DNA of 64,000 nt from assembly GCA_013316395.1 (NCBI GenBank), contig WSMU01000001.1, positions 1 through 64,000 on the forward strand. The letters are read 5' to 3'. Source of the stretch: Alphaproteobacteria bacterium (lineage in GTDB: Bacteria; Pseudomonadota; Alphaproteobacteria; Rs-D84). Position numbers and translations under genes: made by a program. The notes under the pieces were generated by a model. That model worked only from the letters and a program-made list of their open reading frames with translations, ran no database searches and was not told the origin of the DNA. Each line of letters begins with the position of its first letter. Position 1 is the first letter of the stretch. Shown here piece after piece: positions 52,373 through 61,610 of the stretch.

Positions 52373-52381
52373 TGGTATAAT
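52373..52381 (+). promoter_or_regulatory. Extended -10 promoter of the large Cys-rich protein gene
   Basis: TGG precedes TATAAT (52376-52381), again in TTATGGTATAATT. Start predicted near 52388, five bases before the ATG at 52393. Confidence 0.5.
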
Positions 52382-52392
52382 TAACGGTAAGA

Positions 52393-54822
52393 ATGAAGAA
52401 AATCATTTCATGGATTTTTATCGTATTTGCTGCCTCGGCGTCTTATGGCGCGGATTCGGGGGCGATATCGCGTGCATTGCCATCGGCCACATCAAATAAT
52501 GACGCGGATGCGCCCGCACGCACAACCGCCGCCGCGGCCAGCGCGCGCAGCACATCGCGTACGACGGTTCGTCGTGATGTTGGCACCGCCACAACCGTGC
52601 CCGCCACGGGGGCGGTATCGGCGCGGACTACGACCCGCGGGACAACCGCAGCAACGCCAACACCCACGCGCAGTGTCACGCCATCGCGCGGTGCGGCGGC
52701 GCGTACGGCGGCCGGTGGTGAAATGTCGGTGCGCGATAATTTGGATGCGGCGGTAAATACCGTTGGGCGGAATGCACGTGTGACGGCGGCATCTGTTAAC
52801 AGTGACCCGGCGGTGCGTCGGGCGGGAATGTCGCTGCGCCCCAGCACGGCAGAGGTTGGCGGCCGCGCAACCATTGCCGGAACAAATATTCAAACTGGCT
52901 CTAATATAGGGGAATCTGTACGTGCCCTGCAATCGCGGGCGGCATCTACAACGACGCAACGTGAAACTATATCAGAGGCCAAAGAGCGTCTGGAGCAGAC
53001 GGCGGAACTGAACAAATCCTGCCAGGAGCAGTATAACGACTGTATGGACCAATTTTGTGCGGTGATTGACAATAATCAAAAGCGCTGCAGTTGCAGTGCG
53101 AATCTGGCGCGCTATACCAAGGTTGAAAGTGCTGTAAAAGATGCCAATACGCAGTTAAATGATGTGGCGCAAAGAATTCGTTACGTCGGATTATCGGCGG
53201 ATGAAATTCGGGCCATTATGTCCGCAACCGAGGCAGAAGAGGCACTGTCGGGGGCGCGTGACACAACAGAAACGCGCAGCATGCTGGAAGACATAGAGGC
53301 GTTGATTAAAAATCCCGCCAGCACGACCACCGGTGGTACGGATACATATTCCACGCTGGACCTGAATTTGGATTTTTCCGATACGTCCGATATGTTTAAT
53401 CTGGACTTTCTAAACAATAACAGCGGCAGCCTATCAAACCTGCGTGGGGCTGATTTATATAATGCGGCGAAGAAGCGCTGTAATACCATTTTGACCCAGT
53501 GCAAGGATGCCGGCGCGACAAGTCAGCAGATTACTGCAAATTATGACCTGGCGATTGACAAGGATTGTATCGCGTATGAGCAGGGGCTGACTAAAATGAA
53601 TGAAACGTTGGTCTCGAATGTGCGCAGTGCGAATCTGATGCTGCAAAAGGCGCGTTTGGCCGTTTTGCAGAATAAAAATGAATACGATGCAAAGGGTTGT
53701 ATCGCGGCCTTGGATTCGTGTATGACCGATGAAATGGTTTGTGGTGAAGATTATGTAAAGTGTCTGGACCCGACCAAGAAGTATATAGACGAAAACGGCA
53801 AGGTCGTTCTGGGGCAGGATATTACAGATATTCTCTCTTTTATGAAAAAGTATGATAATTCAAATATTAAAACAGAATTTTTACAATCTGCTGCGCAGAG
53901 GTCTATCTCAGGCGATGCCTGTGCCAAGTCGGTCGAGGGTGAAGCTGGTGGTGGCGACGGGTGGTGCGCGGTTAAATATTTGCTGCAGAAAATCGGAACG
54001 GGTGTGCGGGTCACCGATGGCGGTTTGTGTCGCGCGGTACTGGACAAGTGTCAGCGGTATACGTATGACAGCAATAATAAGTATCAGCCTTATAATGATG
54101 TTGTTGTTAATTATATTCAGCGCGCAATGGTAAATATAAAATCGGGCCAGTCAAAAGTAATATCAGATTATGCATCCAGCTGTATGGTTGACGTTGCAAC
54201 ATGCTATAACCAGCAGGTAACGCAGGTAAATGCATGGAGCTCGTCCGCCAATGTAAGCAGCATCCGCAAAGTTATGAGTGGTGCCTGTCGGAATGTGGCG
54301 CTGACATGCGGATACGCCATCTTTGGTGAGGTATGCGAAAGCGACACAAATAGCAACTTAAATAAGGTTGGAACTCTGTCCGTCAGCGGAGAGGTCGCCG
54401 GACAGGATACCAAACCTGTGGGGCCGCCATCTGTGCTAAATCAGGGTACTTTACAGCCGGGTAATGCAGGTCAGACTTCCTTGTCAGATTTGATAAATGC
54501 AGCTGTTGTGCCAGAAGATTGCAGTGACAACGGTATAATAGAAGAGATATCGACCATGTTCTATAACAGCATGTTGTGTCCGGATAACTCGACATATACC
54601 GGAACAACAAAAGAACACGCTAATGAAGCCGATAAATCTAAGTATGTAAATGATTTATGCGTGTGCAATACGAATTATGAGCCATGGGGTGGGCAGTGTA
54701 TGAATAAATGCCCGACAGATGCTGAGAATGGTGCGGGTCGTAATTCTTATGGAACATGTACATGTAAGACCGGCTATACATATAAAAACGGCGTATGTAC
54801 GGAAAACACTACGACGCAATAA
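52393..54822 (+). CDS. Large secreted Cys-rich protein with low-complexity N terminus
   Basis: 809 residues. Signal peptide ending Ala-Ser-Tyr-Gly-Ala (~20). Residues ~25-125 are Thr/Ala/Arg-rich low complexity. From ~200 a helical region carries paired cysteines (Lys-Ser-Cys-Gln-Glu-Gln-Tyr-Asn-Asp-Cys-Met-Asp-Gln-Phe-Cys, then Cys-Ser-Cys), and similar Cys-x(6-8)-Cys pairs recur up to residue ~660. The last ~60 residues hold an EGF-like Cys cluster (Cys-Val-Cys ... Cys-Met-Asn-Lys-Cys ... Cys-Thr-Cys ... Cys). The transcript is nearly leaderless. It is probably a surface or periplasmic structural protein; no family recognised. Confidence 0.65.
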   Translation: MKKIISWIFIVFAASASYGADSGAISRALPSATSNNDADAPARTTAAAASARSTSRTTVRRDVGTATTVPATGAVSARTTTRGTTAATPTPTRSVTPSRGAAARTAAGGEMSVRDNLDAAVNTVGRNARVTAASVNSDPAVRRAGMSLRPSTAEVGGRATIAGTNIQTGSNIGESVRALQSRAASTTTQRETISEAKERLEQTAELNKSCQEQYNDCMDQFCAVIDNNQKRCSCSANLARYTKVESAVKDANTQLNDVAQRIRYVGLSADEIRAIMSATEAEEALSGARDTTETRSMLEDIEALIKNPASTTTGGTDTYSTLDLNLDFSDTSDMFNLDFLNNNSGSLSNLRGADLYNAAKKRCNTILTQCKDAGATSQQITANYDLAIDKDCIAYEQGLTKMNETLVSNVRSANLMLQKARLAVLQNKNEYDAKGCIAALDSCMTDEMVCGEDYVKCLDPTKKYIDENGKVVLGQDITDILSFMKKYDNSNIKTEFLQSAAQRSISGDACAKSVEGEAGGGDGWCAVKYLLQKIGTGVRVTDGGLCRAVLDKCQRYTYDSNNKYQPYNDVVVNYIQRAMVNIKSGQSKVISDYASSCMVDVATCYNQQVTQVNAWSSSANVSSIRKVMSGACRNVALTCGYAIFGEVCESDTNSNLNKVGTLSVSGEVAGQDTKPVGPPSVLNQGTLQPGNAGQTSLSDLINAAVVPEDCSDNGIIEEISTMFYNSMLCPDNSTYTGTTKEHANEADKSKYVNDLCVCNTNYEPWGGQCMNKCPTDAENGAGRNSYGTCTCKTGYTYKNGVCTENTTTQ

Positions 54823-54847
54823 AAAACCGGGAATTTCCCGGTTTTTT
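54823..54847. terminator. Bidirectional terminator between the Cys-rich gene and dnaQ
   Basis: Stem CCGGGAA (54827-54833) with TTCCCGG (54835-54841), A run and T run on the sides. Confidence 0.8.
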
Positions 54848-55523
54848 ATCCTGTGATTTTGGCCATAAATGCGTTATGGGTCGCGCGTTCCTGGGGTGGG
54901 GCCGGGAATTCACGACGGGGAAAGTTCGCCCCGATTTTAGGATGGTTTAGCATTGCCTGGTGCTGCTGGGCGATTATTTCGGATATATCCGGTGCCGGCG
55001 CCGTGTTTTCCAGTTCCAGGTAAACCTTTGCTAAAATTTCAGAGTCGATTAAAGCCCCGTGTGCGTCTGCACGTGCCGTCAGTGATATGCCATACCATTT
55101 TGCCAGTGCATCCAATGTAAAAAGTTTTGGGCCAAAAAGACGGTTGCGCGCCAGGACAAGTGAATCTATCTGCTGGCTGCGTGGAATCTGGGGCAGGCCA
55201 AGTTTTGCAAGCTCATGATTTACAAAAGGAAAGTCAAAGTCCTGGCCGTTGTGTGCAACAATAGGGGAATCGCCAACAAACTCCAAAAAGCGCGGCGCAA
55301 TAACATTCATTTTGGGCTTGTCTTCTAGGAAGGCGTTTGAAATTTTATGAACCATATATGTTTCTGGGGGAATAATTTTTCCCTCCGGATTTATGTATTC
55401 ATGGAACGAGTTATCGGTTATAACGCCGTCAATGATTTCTACTGCACCGATTTCGATACATCTGTCGCCGCGCAGATATTCAAATCCGGTCGTTTCAATG
55501 TCAAAGCAAATAACGCGTTTCAT
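54846..55523 (-). CDS. dnaQ: DNA polymerase III epsilon subunit (3'-5' proofreading exonuclease)
   Basis: About 225 residues from ATG 55523 (AAGGG upstream); an in-frame ATG at 55547 is less well placed. DEDDh exonuclease: Exo I FDIETTG (Asp8, Glu10), Exo II with AHNGQDFDF, Exo III with HGALIDSE. The C-terminal ~45 residues are the tail that binds the alpha subunit. The gene diverges from uvrD, with the two -10 boxes overlapping. Alternative: a stand-alone exonuclease, but length and motifs fit DnaQ. Confidence 0.9.
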   Translation of the reverse strand: MKRVICFDIETTGFEYLRGDRCIEIGAVEIIDGVITDNSFHEYINPEGKIIPPETYMVHKISNAFLEDKPKMNVIAPRFLEFVGDSPIVAHNGQDFDFPFVNHELAKLGLPQIPRSQQIDSLVLARNRLFGPKLFTLDALAKWYGISLTARADAHGALIDSEILAKVYLELENTAPAPDISEIIAQQHQAMLNHPKIGANFPRREFPAPPQERATHNAFMAKITG

Positions 55524-55557
55524 CTTCCATTTCCCTTTGATAAGCAAACTTTGGTGT

Positions 55558-55565
55558 ATTATAAT
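55558..55565. promoter_or_regulatory. Symmetric shared -10 of the divergent dnaQ and uvrD promoters
   Basis: The octamer ATTATAAT gives TATAAT on the plus strand (55560-55565) and on the minus strand (55563-55558). Predicted starts are ~55572 for uvrD and ~55551 for dnaQ. Confidence 0.5.
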
Positions 55566-55580
55566 GTGTGCGTGAATTTA

Positions 55581-57659
55581 ATGCTAGAAAATCTTAATGA
55601 AGACCAGCGGGCCGCTGTTACCACAACCCAGGGGCCGCTGTTGGTGCTGTCGGGGGCAGGAACAGGCAAGACGCGTGTGCTGACCACACGCATTGCATAT
55701 ATTTTGGAACAAAACCTGGCGATGCCGTGGCAGGTGCTGGCCTTGACGTTTACTAATAAGGCCGCAAATGAGATGAAGGCACGAATTACGGCATTTGGTA
55801 CAGAGGGCGAGTTTAATGCGCGCGATCTGTGGTGCGGTACGTTTCATTCCGTTGCGTTGCGAATATTGCGGGCGAATGCCGATGCGGCCGGATTGCGTCG
55901 TGATTTTATTGTCTTTGGGGATGACGACCAAAAGGCGGTGATAAAAAATATTCTGGCATCGCTGGGGATGTCTGTGAAAACGCCCGCCGACTATGTGGAC
56001 CAATTTTCGTCCGTAAAGGACCGCGGTCTGCGCGCGTTGGAGTATAAGGATAAGATTTTCGATGCATATAATGCCGAACTGGCCCGGTTAAATGCCGTGG
56101 ATTTCGGTGATATTATACTAAAGGTTTTGCAGTTATTTGACACAAACCCTGATATTTTGGCCCGCTATCAGAATCAGTTTAAATATATTTTAGTTGACGA
56201 GTTTCAGGATACAAATCATGCCCAGATGGAACTGCTGGAGATGTTAACACGCGGCCAGGAGGCGCCTAATATTTGCTGTGTCGGTGATGACGACCAGTCT
56301 ATTTATTCCTGGCGCGGGGCAGAGATAAAGCATATCTTGAATTTCGATAAGACTTTTCCGGCGGCGCGTGTTATTCGTCTGGAGATAAATTATCGCAGTA
56401 CGGCCAATATACTGGGGGCGGCAAATTCGCTTATACGACATAATCGCGGGCGACTGGGCAAGGATTTGCGCAGCGTGTCCGCCGAACATAAGGGCGAGCC
56501 TGTATATGTTTTAACTGTTCCATCCGATTGGGACGAGGCACGCGTTGTCGCGGATGCGGTGCTGCGCGATGCGGCGGACTTTGGAAAGTTTGCGGTGCTA
56601 ATTCGCGCCGGTTCTTTATCGCGTTTGTTCGAAGAAGAATTTGCGCGCCGTGGAATTCCTTATCGCCTGATTGGTGCTACCAAGTTTTATGACCGAACGG
56701 AAATACGTGATGCGATTGCATACATAAGACTTATGGCCTATCCATTCGACGATGTTTCTTTCCAGCGCATAATAGGGCGGCCGCGTCGCGGATTTGGGGC
56801 GGCCGCGATTGAAAAGCTGCGTGAGGCGGGGCCGGATTTAATGTCGGGGCTTATTAACGCCAATCTGTCCGCAAAGCAGCGCTTGGCCGCAGACGAGTTT
56901 TTGGCCGCGTTTGACTTTGACTGGGCCGCGATGGCGCCAGCTGATGCGGCGCAGACACTGCTGGAGCGGTCGGGATATTTGAAAATGTGGCGCGAATCCA
57001 AAGAGGCGGATGCATCTGATAGATTAGATAACCTGCGCGAGTTGATAACAAACGTTATTTCCAAATATGGCACCATTGCCGAATTTTTAGAGCAGGCCGC
57101 CCTGATGATGACAGACGATGATGCGGATGCGGCGGCACTGTCCGGGGGGGCGGTATGTATTATGACAATTCATGCCGCCAAGGGACTGGAATTTGATACG
57201 GTATTTCTGCCCGCATGGGAAGAGGGGATTTTTCCCAATGAAAAGACCGTGGATGAGGGGGCGCTGGAAGAAGAGCGGCGTCTGGCCTATGTTGCGATAA
57301 CGCGTGCGCGGTGTCGCGCGGTTATTATAAACACTATGTCACGGCGTCTGTTTGGGGAACAAAAATTTAATTCCCCCAGTCGCTTTATAGCAGAGATGGA
57401 TAATCGCTTCTTGGATTTCCAGGGCGGGGCGCCGCGGCCGGCTTATTCGGCGACGCGTGGTATTCCGACATTGTATGAATCGCGACCGGTTCGGCGTGTG
57501 GCCCCTGCGCCAAAGGCCAATTCTGTGGGGCGTTTGGTATCTCATCCTGAGATGGGGCGCGGCGTCGTCATAGAAGATGCTGGTGATATTTTAACCGTTG
57601 CATTTAAAGAGCGCGGAATTAAAAAAGTTGCGCGGGGCTACCTGATGTTTGAATCCTGA
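55581..57659 (+). CDS. uvrD: UvrD/PcrA-family DNA helicase
   Basis: 692 residues from ATG 55581; GTG 55572 (three residues longer) coincides with the predicted transcription start. A much longer open frame upstream runs across dnaQ and is not used. SF1A helicase: Leu-Asn-Glu-Asp-Gln-Arg-Ala-Ala-Val (Q motif), Walker A SGAGTGKT, TFTNKAA, Walker B DEFQDTN, QSIYSWRGA, and motif VI VAITRAR. The C-terminal end Val-Ala-Phe-Lys-Glu-Arg-Gly-Ile-Lys-Lys-Val is the RNA-polymerase-binding Tudor-like fold. It acts in excision and mismatch repair, alongside UvrB and MutL encoded in this window. Confidence 0.95.
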   Translation: MLENLNEDQRAAVTTTQGPLLVLSGAGTGKTRVLTTRIAYILEQNLAMPWQVLALTFTNKAANEMKARITAFGTEGEFNARDLWCGTFHSVALRILRANADAAGLRRDFIVFGDDDQKAVIKNILASLGMSVKTPADYVDQFSSVKDRGLRALEYKDKIFDAYNAELARLNAVDFGDIILKVLQLFDTNPDILARYQNQFKYILVDEFQDTNHAQMELLEMLTRGQEAPNICCVGDDDQSIYSWRGAEIKHILNFDKTFPAARVIRLEINYRSTANILGAANSLIRHNRGRLGKDLRSVSAEHKGEPVYVLTVPSDWDEARVVADAVLRDAADFGKFAVLIRAGSLSRLFEEEFARRGIPYRLIGATKFYDRTEIRDAIAYIRLMAYPFDDVSFQRIIGRPRRGFGAAAIEKLREAGPDLMSGLINANLSAKQRLAADEFLAAFDFDWAAMAPADAAQTLLERSGYLKMWRESKEADASDRLDNLRELITNVISKYGTIAEFLEQAALMMTDDDADAAALSGGAVCIMTIHAAKGLEFDTVFLPAWEEGIFPNEKTVDEGALEEERRLAYVAITRARCRAVIINTMSRRLFGEQKFNSPSRFIAEMDNRFLDFQGGAPRPAYSATRGIPTLYESRPVRRVAPAPKANSVGRLVSHPEMGRGVVIEDAGDILTVAFKERGIKKVARGYLMFES

Positions 57660-57676
57660 TTTAATCAGGATTTTTT
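57652..57676. terminator. Bidirectional terminator between uvrD and the membrane-protein operon
   Basis: Stem AATCCTGA (57652-57659) with TCAGGATT (57665-57672), then T run. It contains the stop codons of both convergent genes. Confidence 0.75.
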
Positions 57677-58966
57677 ACTGTCTTTATATAGCTTCCAGTA
57701 TTTTTTCGACTGGTCACGAATGTTTTTAGCAAGCTTTGTTATGTCTTTGCCAAATTGCTGACCCAGGGAGTCATCAATACTGCCGCCCAGGTCTTTTGCA
57801 ATTTTCATTGCCTTGTCCGCCAGATATGCAACCAGGCATCCGATAAGCAAGGTTATCATGAACCCTTCGTTGTCTATTGTCGGAACCTGGGCCGCCAGGT
57901 TGGTGTCAACAACACCGGACAATATCGCCGCGCACAACGCCACAACAATGGACAGCGATACAAAATAAATAGCCGCGTTTATAAAGCGTGTTATTTGAGC
58001 CGACAGGTTTTCTGTTTTAAACAACCCTAAGAGTCCGTTGAATATTGTGCCGGCTATTCCGGTGTATGATGTTTTCCCGACTGTTTCCGCAATCGCTGTA
58101 AACGGCAGCATAAATATCGCCAGGAATAAATCCGCAATAACACCCAATGCCATTAACGCAAATTTCCATATATTGATTAGGAATATTATTATGAATGCGA
58201 CACCTATAATAAATGTAAACATGCTGTGACCTATGCCGGCCAGCATCCATTTCCAGCCCGCCGCCACCGCGGTATAGAAAAATCCGGACAGGCGTGTCGG
58301 AACACACATAATGTCTGCGGCGGCATTGGCATCGATAATTGCATCGGGTGATATATGTGCCGCGGCATAGTCGCGTATTGCCGCACATGTGTCGGGCAGG
58401 GTGGCGCCCGCCGTTTGTGCCACGGCATTTAATATCAAATCAGACATATATGTACCGACAGTGATAATCGGACCCGCAACCAGCATAAATGTTTCGGCGG
58501 GACCGTATTCGATTACAAATACCCATATCGCGATTGTAAAACCTTTTTTAACAATGCCTTCGATTGTTTTTCTGACCTCGGCGGCGCCTATTATCATTTG
58601 ATATGCCTCGAACCCCATCCAGAACATAAAGGCTATGGCGATAAATATTGTTGCAAAACGCACCAGCGAACTGTCCAGAATACGGCCCAGATATGTCATC
58701 GCGTTGATAAACGCCAGACCTATCTTTGCCTCGACAGGGACATAGTTTTCGACCAACTGGTTTTGAAAGTCCGATTGAAAAAAGTCTATGTCCTGGGATA
58801 AGTCGGTTGTAAAAGATTCCAGATTATGCGGTGTAGTCCACGCGCCATAGTCGCTGATGTCCCCAGATGCGGAGGGAATATTTGTCGCCGCGCTTGCGCC
58901 GGGCAAAACAAGAATCACACCCAGCGCGCAGACAATAATTTTTGAAAATAGCTTTTTTACTAACAT
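57665..58966 (-). CDS. Polytopic membrane protein, VirB6/TrbL-like (last gene of four-gene operon)
   Basis: 433 residues. Signal peptide (Val-Leu-Pro-Gly-Ala-Ser-Ala), a periplasmic stretch to ~80, and then seven or so membrane helices, with a Cys-containing periplasmic loop (two Cys, ~195-225) in the middle and a basic cytoplasmic tail rich in Lys (Lys-Lys-Tyr-Trp-Lys-Leu-Tyr-Lys). The layout and the Ala-Leu-Gly-Val-Ile-Ala-Asp-Leu-Phe-Leu-Ala helix are reminiscent of VirB6/TrbL channel components of type IV secretion. It lies 11 bp after the preceding operon gene. The family assignment is from topology and context, not a clear motif. Confidence 0.5.
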   Translation of the reverse strand: MLVKKLFSKIIVCALGVILVLPGASAATNIPSASGDISDYGAWTTPHNLESFTTDLSQDIDFFQSDFQNQLVENYVPVEAKIGLAFINAMTYLGRILDSSLVRFATIFIAIAFMFWMGFEAYQMIIGAAEVRKTIEGIVKKGFTIAIWVFVIEYGPAETFMLVAGPIITVGTYMSDLILNAVAQTAGATLPDTCAAIRDYAAAHISPDAIIDANAAADIMCVPTRLSGFFYTAVAAGWKWMLAGIGHSMFTFIIGVAFIIIFLINIWKFALMALGVIADLFLAIFMLPFTAIAETVGKTSYTGIAGTIFNGLLGLFKTENLSAQITRFINAAIYFVSLSIVVALCAAILSGVVDTNLAAQVPTIDNEGFMITLLIGCLVAYLADKAMKIAKDLGGSIDDSLGQQFGKDITKLAKNIRDQSKKYWKLYKDSKKS

Positions 58967-58977
58967 CTGGTCTCTTG

Positions 58978-60414
58978 TTATTTTTTGCCGAAAGACTTGG
59001 ATAGTGCCCCGAATATCTGTGTTGGTGCGGACCAGATTTTCTTGCCTAAATCCTTGGTCCAGGCGCCAAAGTCGAATTCTTCTTTTGATGGCGCGGCCAG
59101 TATCTTGTTAACGCGCGGCGCCACAACATAATAATATAACAGGAACAAGCCTATCATTAGCATCAGGAAATCCCAGCCGTCCGACATAAAGTCAAATGCA
59201 CCCGGATAGTGGCGTTCAACCTCGGCACGGCGTGCGGTAAAGCAGGCCTTGAAGCGGGCGGCATCCATTTCGCCATCGGCCAAGGCAACGCGTTCGCAGT
59301 CTGAAAATACGCGCATTACCGACAGTGTTTGGGCATCCGGGTTTTCAGGCGCCACCCCCAGCATCGGCGGCAGTATCGCACTGTAGCCATCGGCGGGGCC
59401 GGGGAAGAATTCATCGGCTGCGTATGATATGGTTGCATACAGGATAACTATTTTAAGTGTGATAGCGACTATTTGAATTGCAGATTTTACCAGCATATTG
59501 ACTGCATTACCGGTAAGGCCCGATGCCAGTTTCCATGTCTTTTCAAATGCCGCGGCCGCTAATAAAAATGGCAGGAATATTATTAGGAACACCAACTTGA
59601 ACACGACAGAGAGCACCTGGAAGAATAGGTCAAAGCCGATTATTAAAAACATTAGCACCAGCGCCAGTCCCGCCAGCCATGTAAACAATCCGCCCCCCAG
59701 CCCCAGCCATGCATAGTTCATCAGCGCAAAACCGCCCGCCGCCCCGGCGAGCATTACACTATTTAAATTGCCCATAACACACATAAAGGGGCCCATAACA
59801 GGATTTAATATATCGTCAGAGTTTTCGGCCGTCTGTTCCAGTACGTGACACTGTGACGCCTCCGATGTGCCGGTGGCGGCCATAGACAGCTCGGCCCCGA
59901 CAAACATTACCGGTGTTATTGTAATTGATGCGACTGTTTTTAGGGCCGCCGTGCCGCCCATTCCCAGCACGCCCATCATTGCGCCAACAATCATAATTCG
60001 TGCGCCTTGGCGCCAGACTTTGTCGAACCATGATGTGAAGTCTAGCTTTTTTTCAGATGTATCCAGTGCGGTTGTTTTTTGCGCCGCGCCATAGATATGC
60101 CTTATGGCTTCGATAAATAAAAATATGCCAAAGCCCACGGCCATAAGTATCCACAGCCATTGAACAATGGCATCCCAGAACATTTCCGTGGCACGTCCGA
60201 TGACGGCAAACAGGTCTGAGATATAGCCGCACATAAAGCACCCGGATGCATCGGCGATGTTATCCGATGCACCGATTGCCCCCATAAAGCCTTCCATGCT
60301 GGTATATGTCAGCGCGGCGCCCCCGATTGATGACGACAGATACCAAATACCAATCCCCAGGGCGACGGCACCCATTAAAAAACGTATGGCAATCAAGATT
60401 AGTTGCGCTTTCAT
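58978..60414 (-). CDS. Polytopic membrane protein with N-terminal CxxC, VirB6/TrbL-like
   Basis: 478 residues. N-terminal membrane helix, then Cys59-Phe-Met-Cys62 followed by an amphipathic segment (Gly-Tyr-Ile-Ser-Asp-Leu-Phe-Ala-Val-Ile), a motif shared with the gene upstream in the operon and with the divergent gene at 62957. About six more helices; the central one (Phe-Asp-Leu-Phe-Phe-Gln-Val-Leu) sits in a long hydrophobic block. A periplasmic loop near 370-410 contains two Cys. C-terminal tail basic and cytosolic. Starts by ATGA overlap with the gene at 60411. Probable channel subunit. Confidence 0.5.
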   Translation of the reverse strand: MKAQLILIAIRFLMGAVALGIGIWYLSSSIGGAALTYTSMEGFMGAIGASDNIADASGCFMCGYISDLFAVIGRATEMFWDAIVQWLWILMAVGFGIFLFIEAIRHIYGAAQKTTALDTSEKKLDFTSWFDKVWRQGARIMIVGAMMGVLGMGGTAALKTVASITITPVMFVGAELSMAATGTSEASQCHVLEQTAENSDDILNPVMGPFMCVMGNLNSVMLAGAAGGFALMNYAWLGLGGGLFTWLAGLALVLMFLIIGFDLFFQVLSVVFKLVFLIIFLPFLLAAAAFEKTWKLASGLTGNAVNMLVKSAIQIVAITLKIVILYATISYAADEFFPGPADGYSAILPPMLGVAPENPDAQTLSVMRVFSDCERVALADGEMDAARFKACFTARRAEVERHYPGAFDFMSDGWDFLMLMIGLFLLYYYVVAPRVNKILAAPSKEEFDFGAWTKDLGKKIWSAPTQIFGALSKSFGKK

Positions 60415-61610
60415 TTACCGTCCGATTTGCTGTCTTTTGTGTCGCCGCCGCTGATTACGATGCCACCGATTTTTTTCGCTGTTTGTGCAATCGCGGATGT
60501 CAGTTTCATTGCATCGTTTGCCAACTGTTCGCTAAGTTCGGTTTCCGTGCTGACTTCAAATGCCCCCAGAATCATTTTTGTAACCTGGGGTATTTGGTCG
60601 TATATATAGTTTAGAACATACACCAGAACAATTGCCCCCCCCAGGGTCATCTGCGCCAGGTTATCCTGGCTAAGGTCTGATGCAAATACTTCGCCGTTTG
60701 TAATCAGCGTCATTAAATCCGCCGCTGATTCGCCCGGGGTTGAAAAGAACTTTGCGATAATTACCATTATAACGGTATATGTAATCACCGCCGCCGCCAG
60801 GCCGATAATGGCACCGATGACTTTTTTAAACTGTTCCGCGCCGACGTTTTTCCCCAGTGATGACAGCCACTTTGGCCCGTCTGCGCCCTTGAATGCGACC
60901 AGTGTCAGCGACAGCGGAAACAAAAACGCAAAAAATGTCATGGCGACAATGATGTCGGCAAAGTAAAAACAGAAACGCACAAAGAGCTTAAAGAAGCCAT
61001 AGAAAAGATAAAGCCCGATAGCAAATAGTATTATATGCTTTATAACCGCGCCAACCCCCAGCAGGGCGGACCATGAAAACGCGTTGTCCATTATGGCGAT
61101 GCCCAGCTTCATGTATGCCTGGAACTGTGTAATGGTTGTCTTCATAATATTGATGACAGTATCGCGCAGTTCGGGACGATAGAAGCCGTCATCAGACATT
61201 GGCATCGGCTGGTAGGTAACACGTTCTGCGACGGTTTCTTCGTCTATTTGCAGCATGTTTTGCGTATATGCGGCGGTTATCTGGGCGACGGGTTCAAACG
61301 TTATTGTTGTAACAAACCGGGGCAGCATTACCCCCAGCGACAGAAATGCAAACGCCACCAGTGAATTGATTATAACCGGCTGAATAGATTTGGCATAAAA
61401 CGGGTCGGTGCCGCCGCCTTTGATGTTTTTCCATACGGCGCTTATGGCAAAAAACGCAAACAGAACACAAAACAGCACCGCGCAAAACAAAACGAATTTA
61501 TCATAGACCGATGCGGCGGCGGCGGATATTACCTGGAACAGTCTGTCAAAGACAGGGCAGCCCCAGCACTGCACGCTATCTTCGATTAAAGGGTTTATCC
61601 ATTGGTTCAT
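60411..61610 (-). CDS. Polytopic membrane protein with N-terminal CWxC, VirB6/TrbL-like
   Basis: 399 residues. Short N terminus with Cys15-Trp-Gly-Cys18 followed by Pro-Val-Phe-Asp-Arg-Leu-Phe-Gln-Val-Ile, then helices at ~40-60, 80-100, 170-200, 205-240, 255-290 and 315-335, and a cytoplasmic Lys/Ser/Asp-rich tail. Its ATG overlaps the stop of the preceding gene (TAATG) and its own stop overlaps the next ATG, so the operon products are translated as a coupled set. Similar to VirB6/TrbL proteins in layout. Confidence 0.5.
   Translation of the reverse strand: MNQWINPLIEDSVQCWGCPVFDRLFQVISAAAASVYDKFVLFCAVLFCVLFAFFAISAVWKNIKGGGTDPFYAKSIQPVIINSLVAFAFLSLGVMLPRFVTTITFEPVAQITAAYTQNMLQIDEETVAERVTYQPMPMSDDGFYRPELRDTVINIMKTTITQFQAYMKLGIAIMDNAFSWSALLGVGAVIKHIILFAIGLYLFYGFFKLFVRFCFYFADIIVAMTFFAFLFPLSLTLVAFKGADGPKWLSSLGKNVGAEQFKKVIGAIIGLAAAVITYTVIMVIIAKFFSTPGESAADLMTLITNGEVFASDLSQDNLAQMTLGGAIVLVYVLNYIYDQIPQVTKMILGAFEVSTETELSEQLANDAMKLTSAIAQTAKKIGGIVISGGDTKDSKSDGK

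Noticed and set aside
55347..55580. Longer uvrD start reading through dnaQ
   Set aside because: The extra residues overlap dnaQ antisense and lie upstream of the shared -10; family members begin near the chosen ATG.
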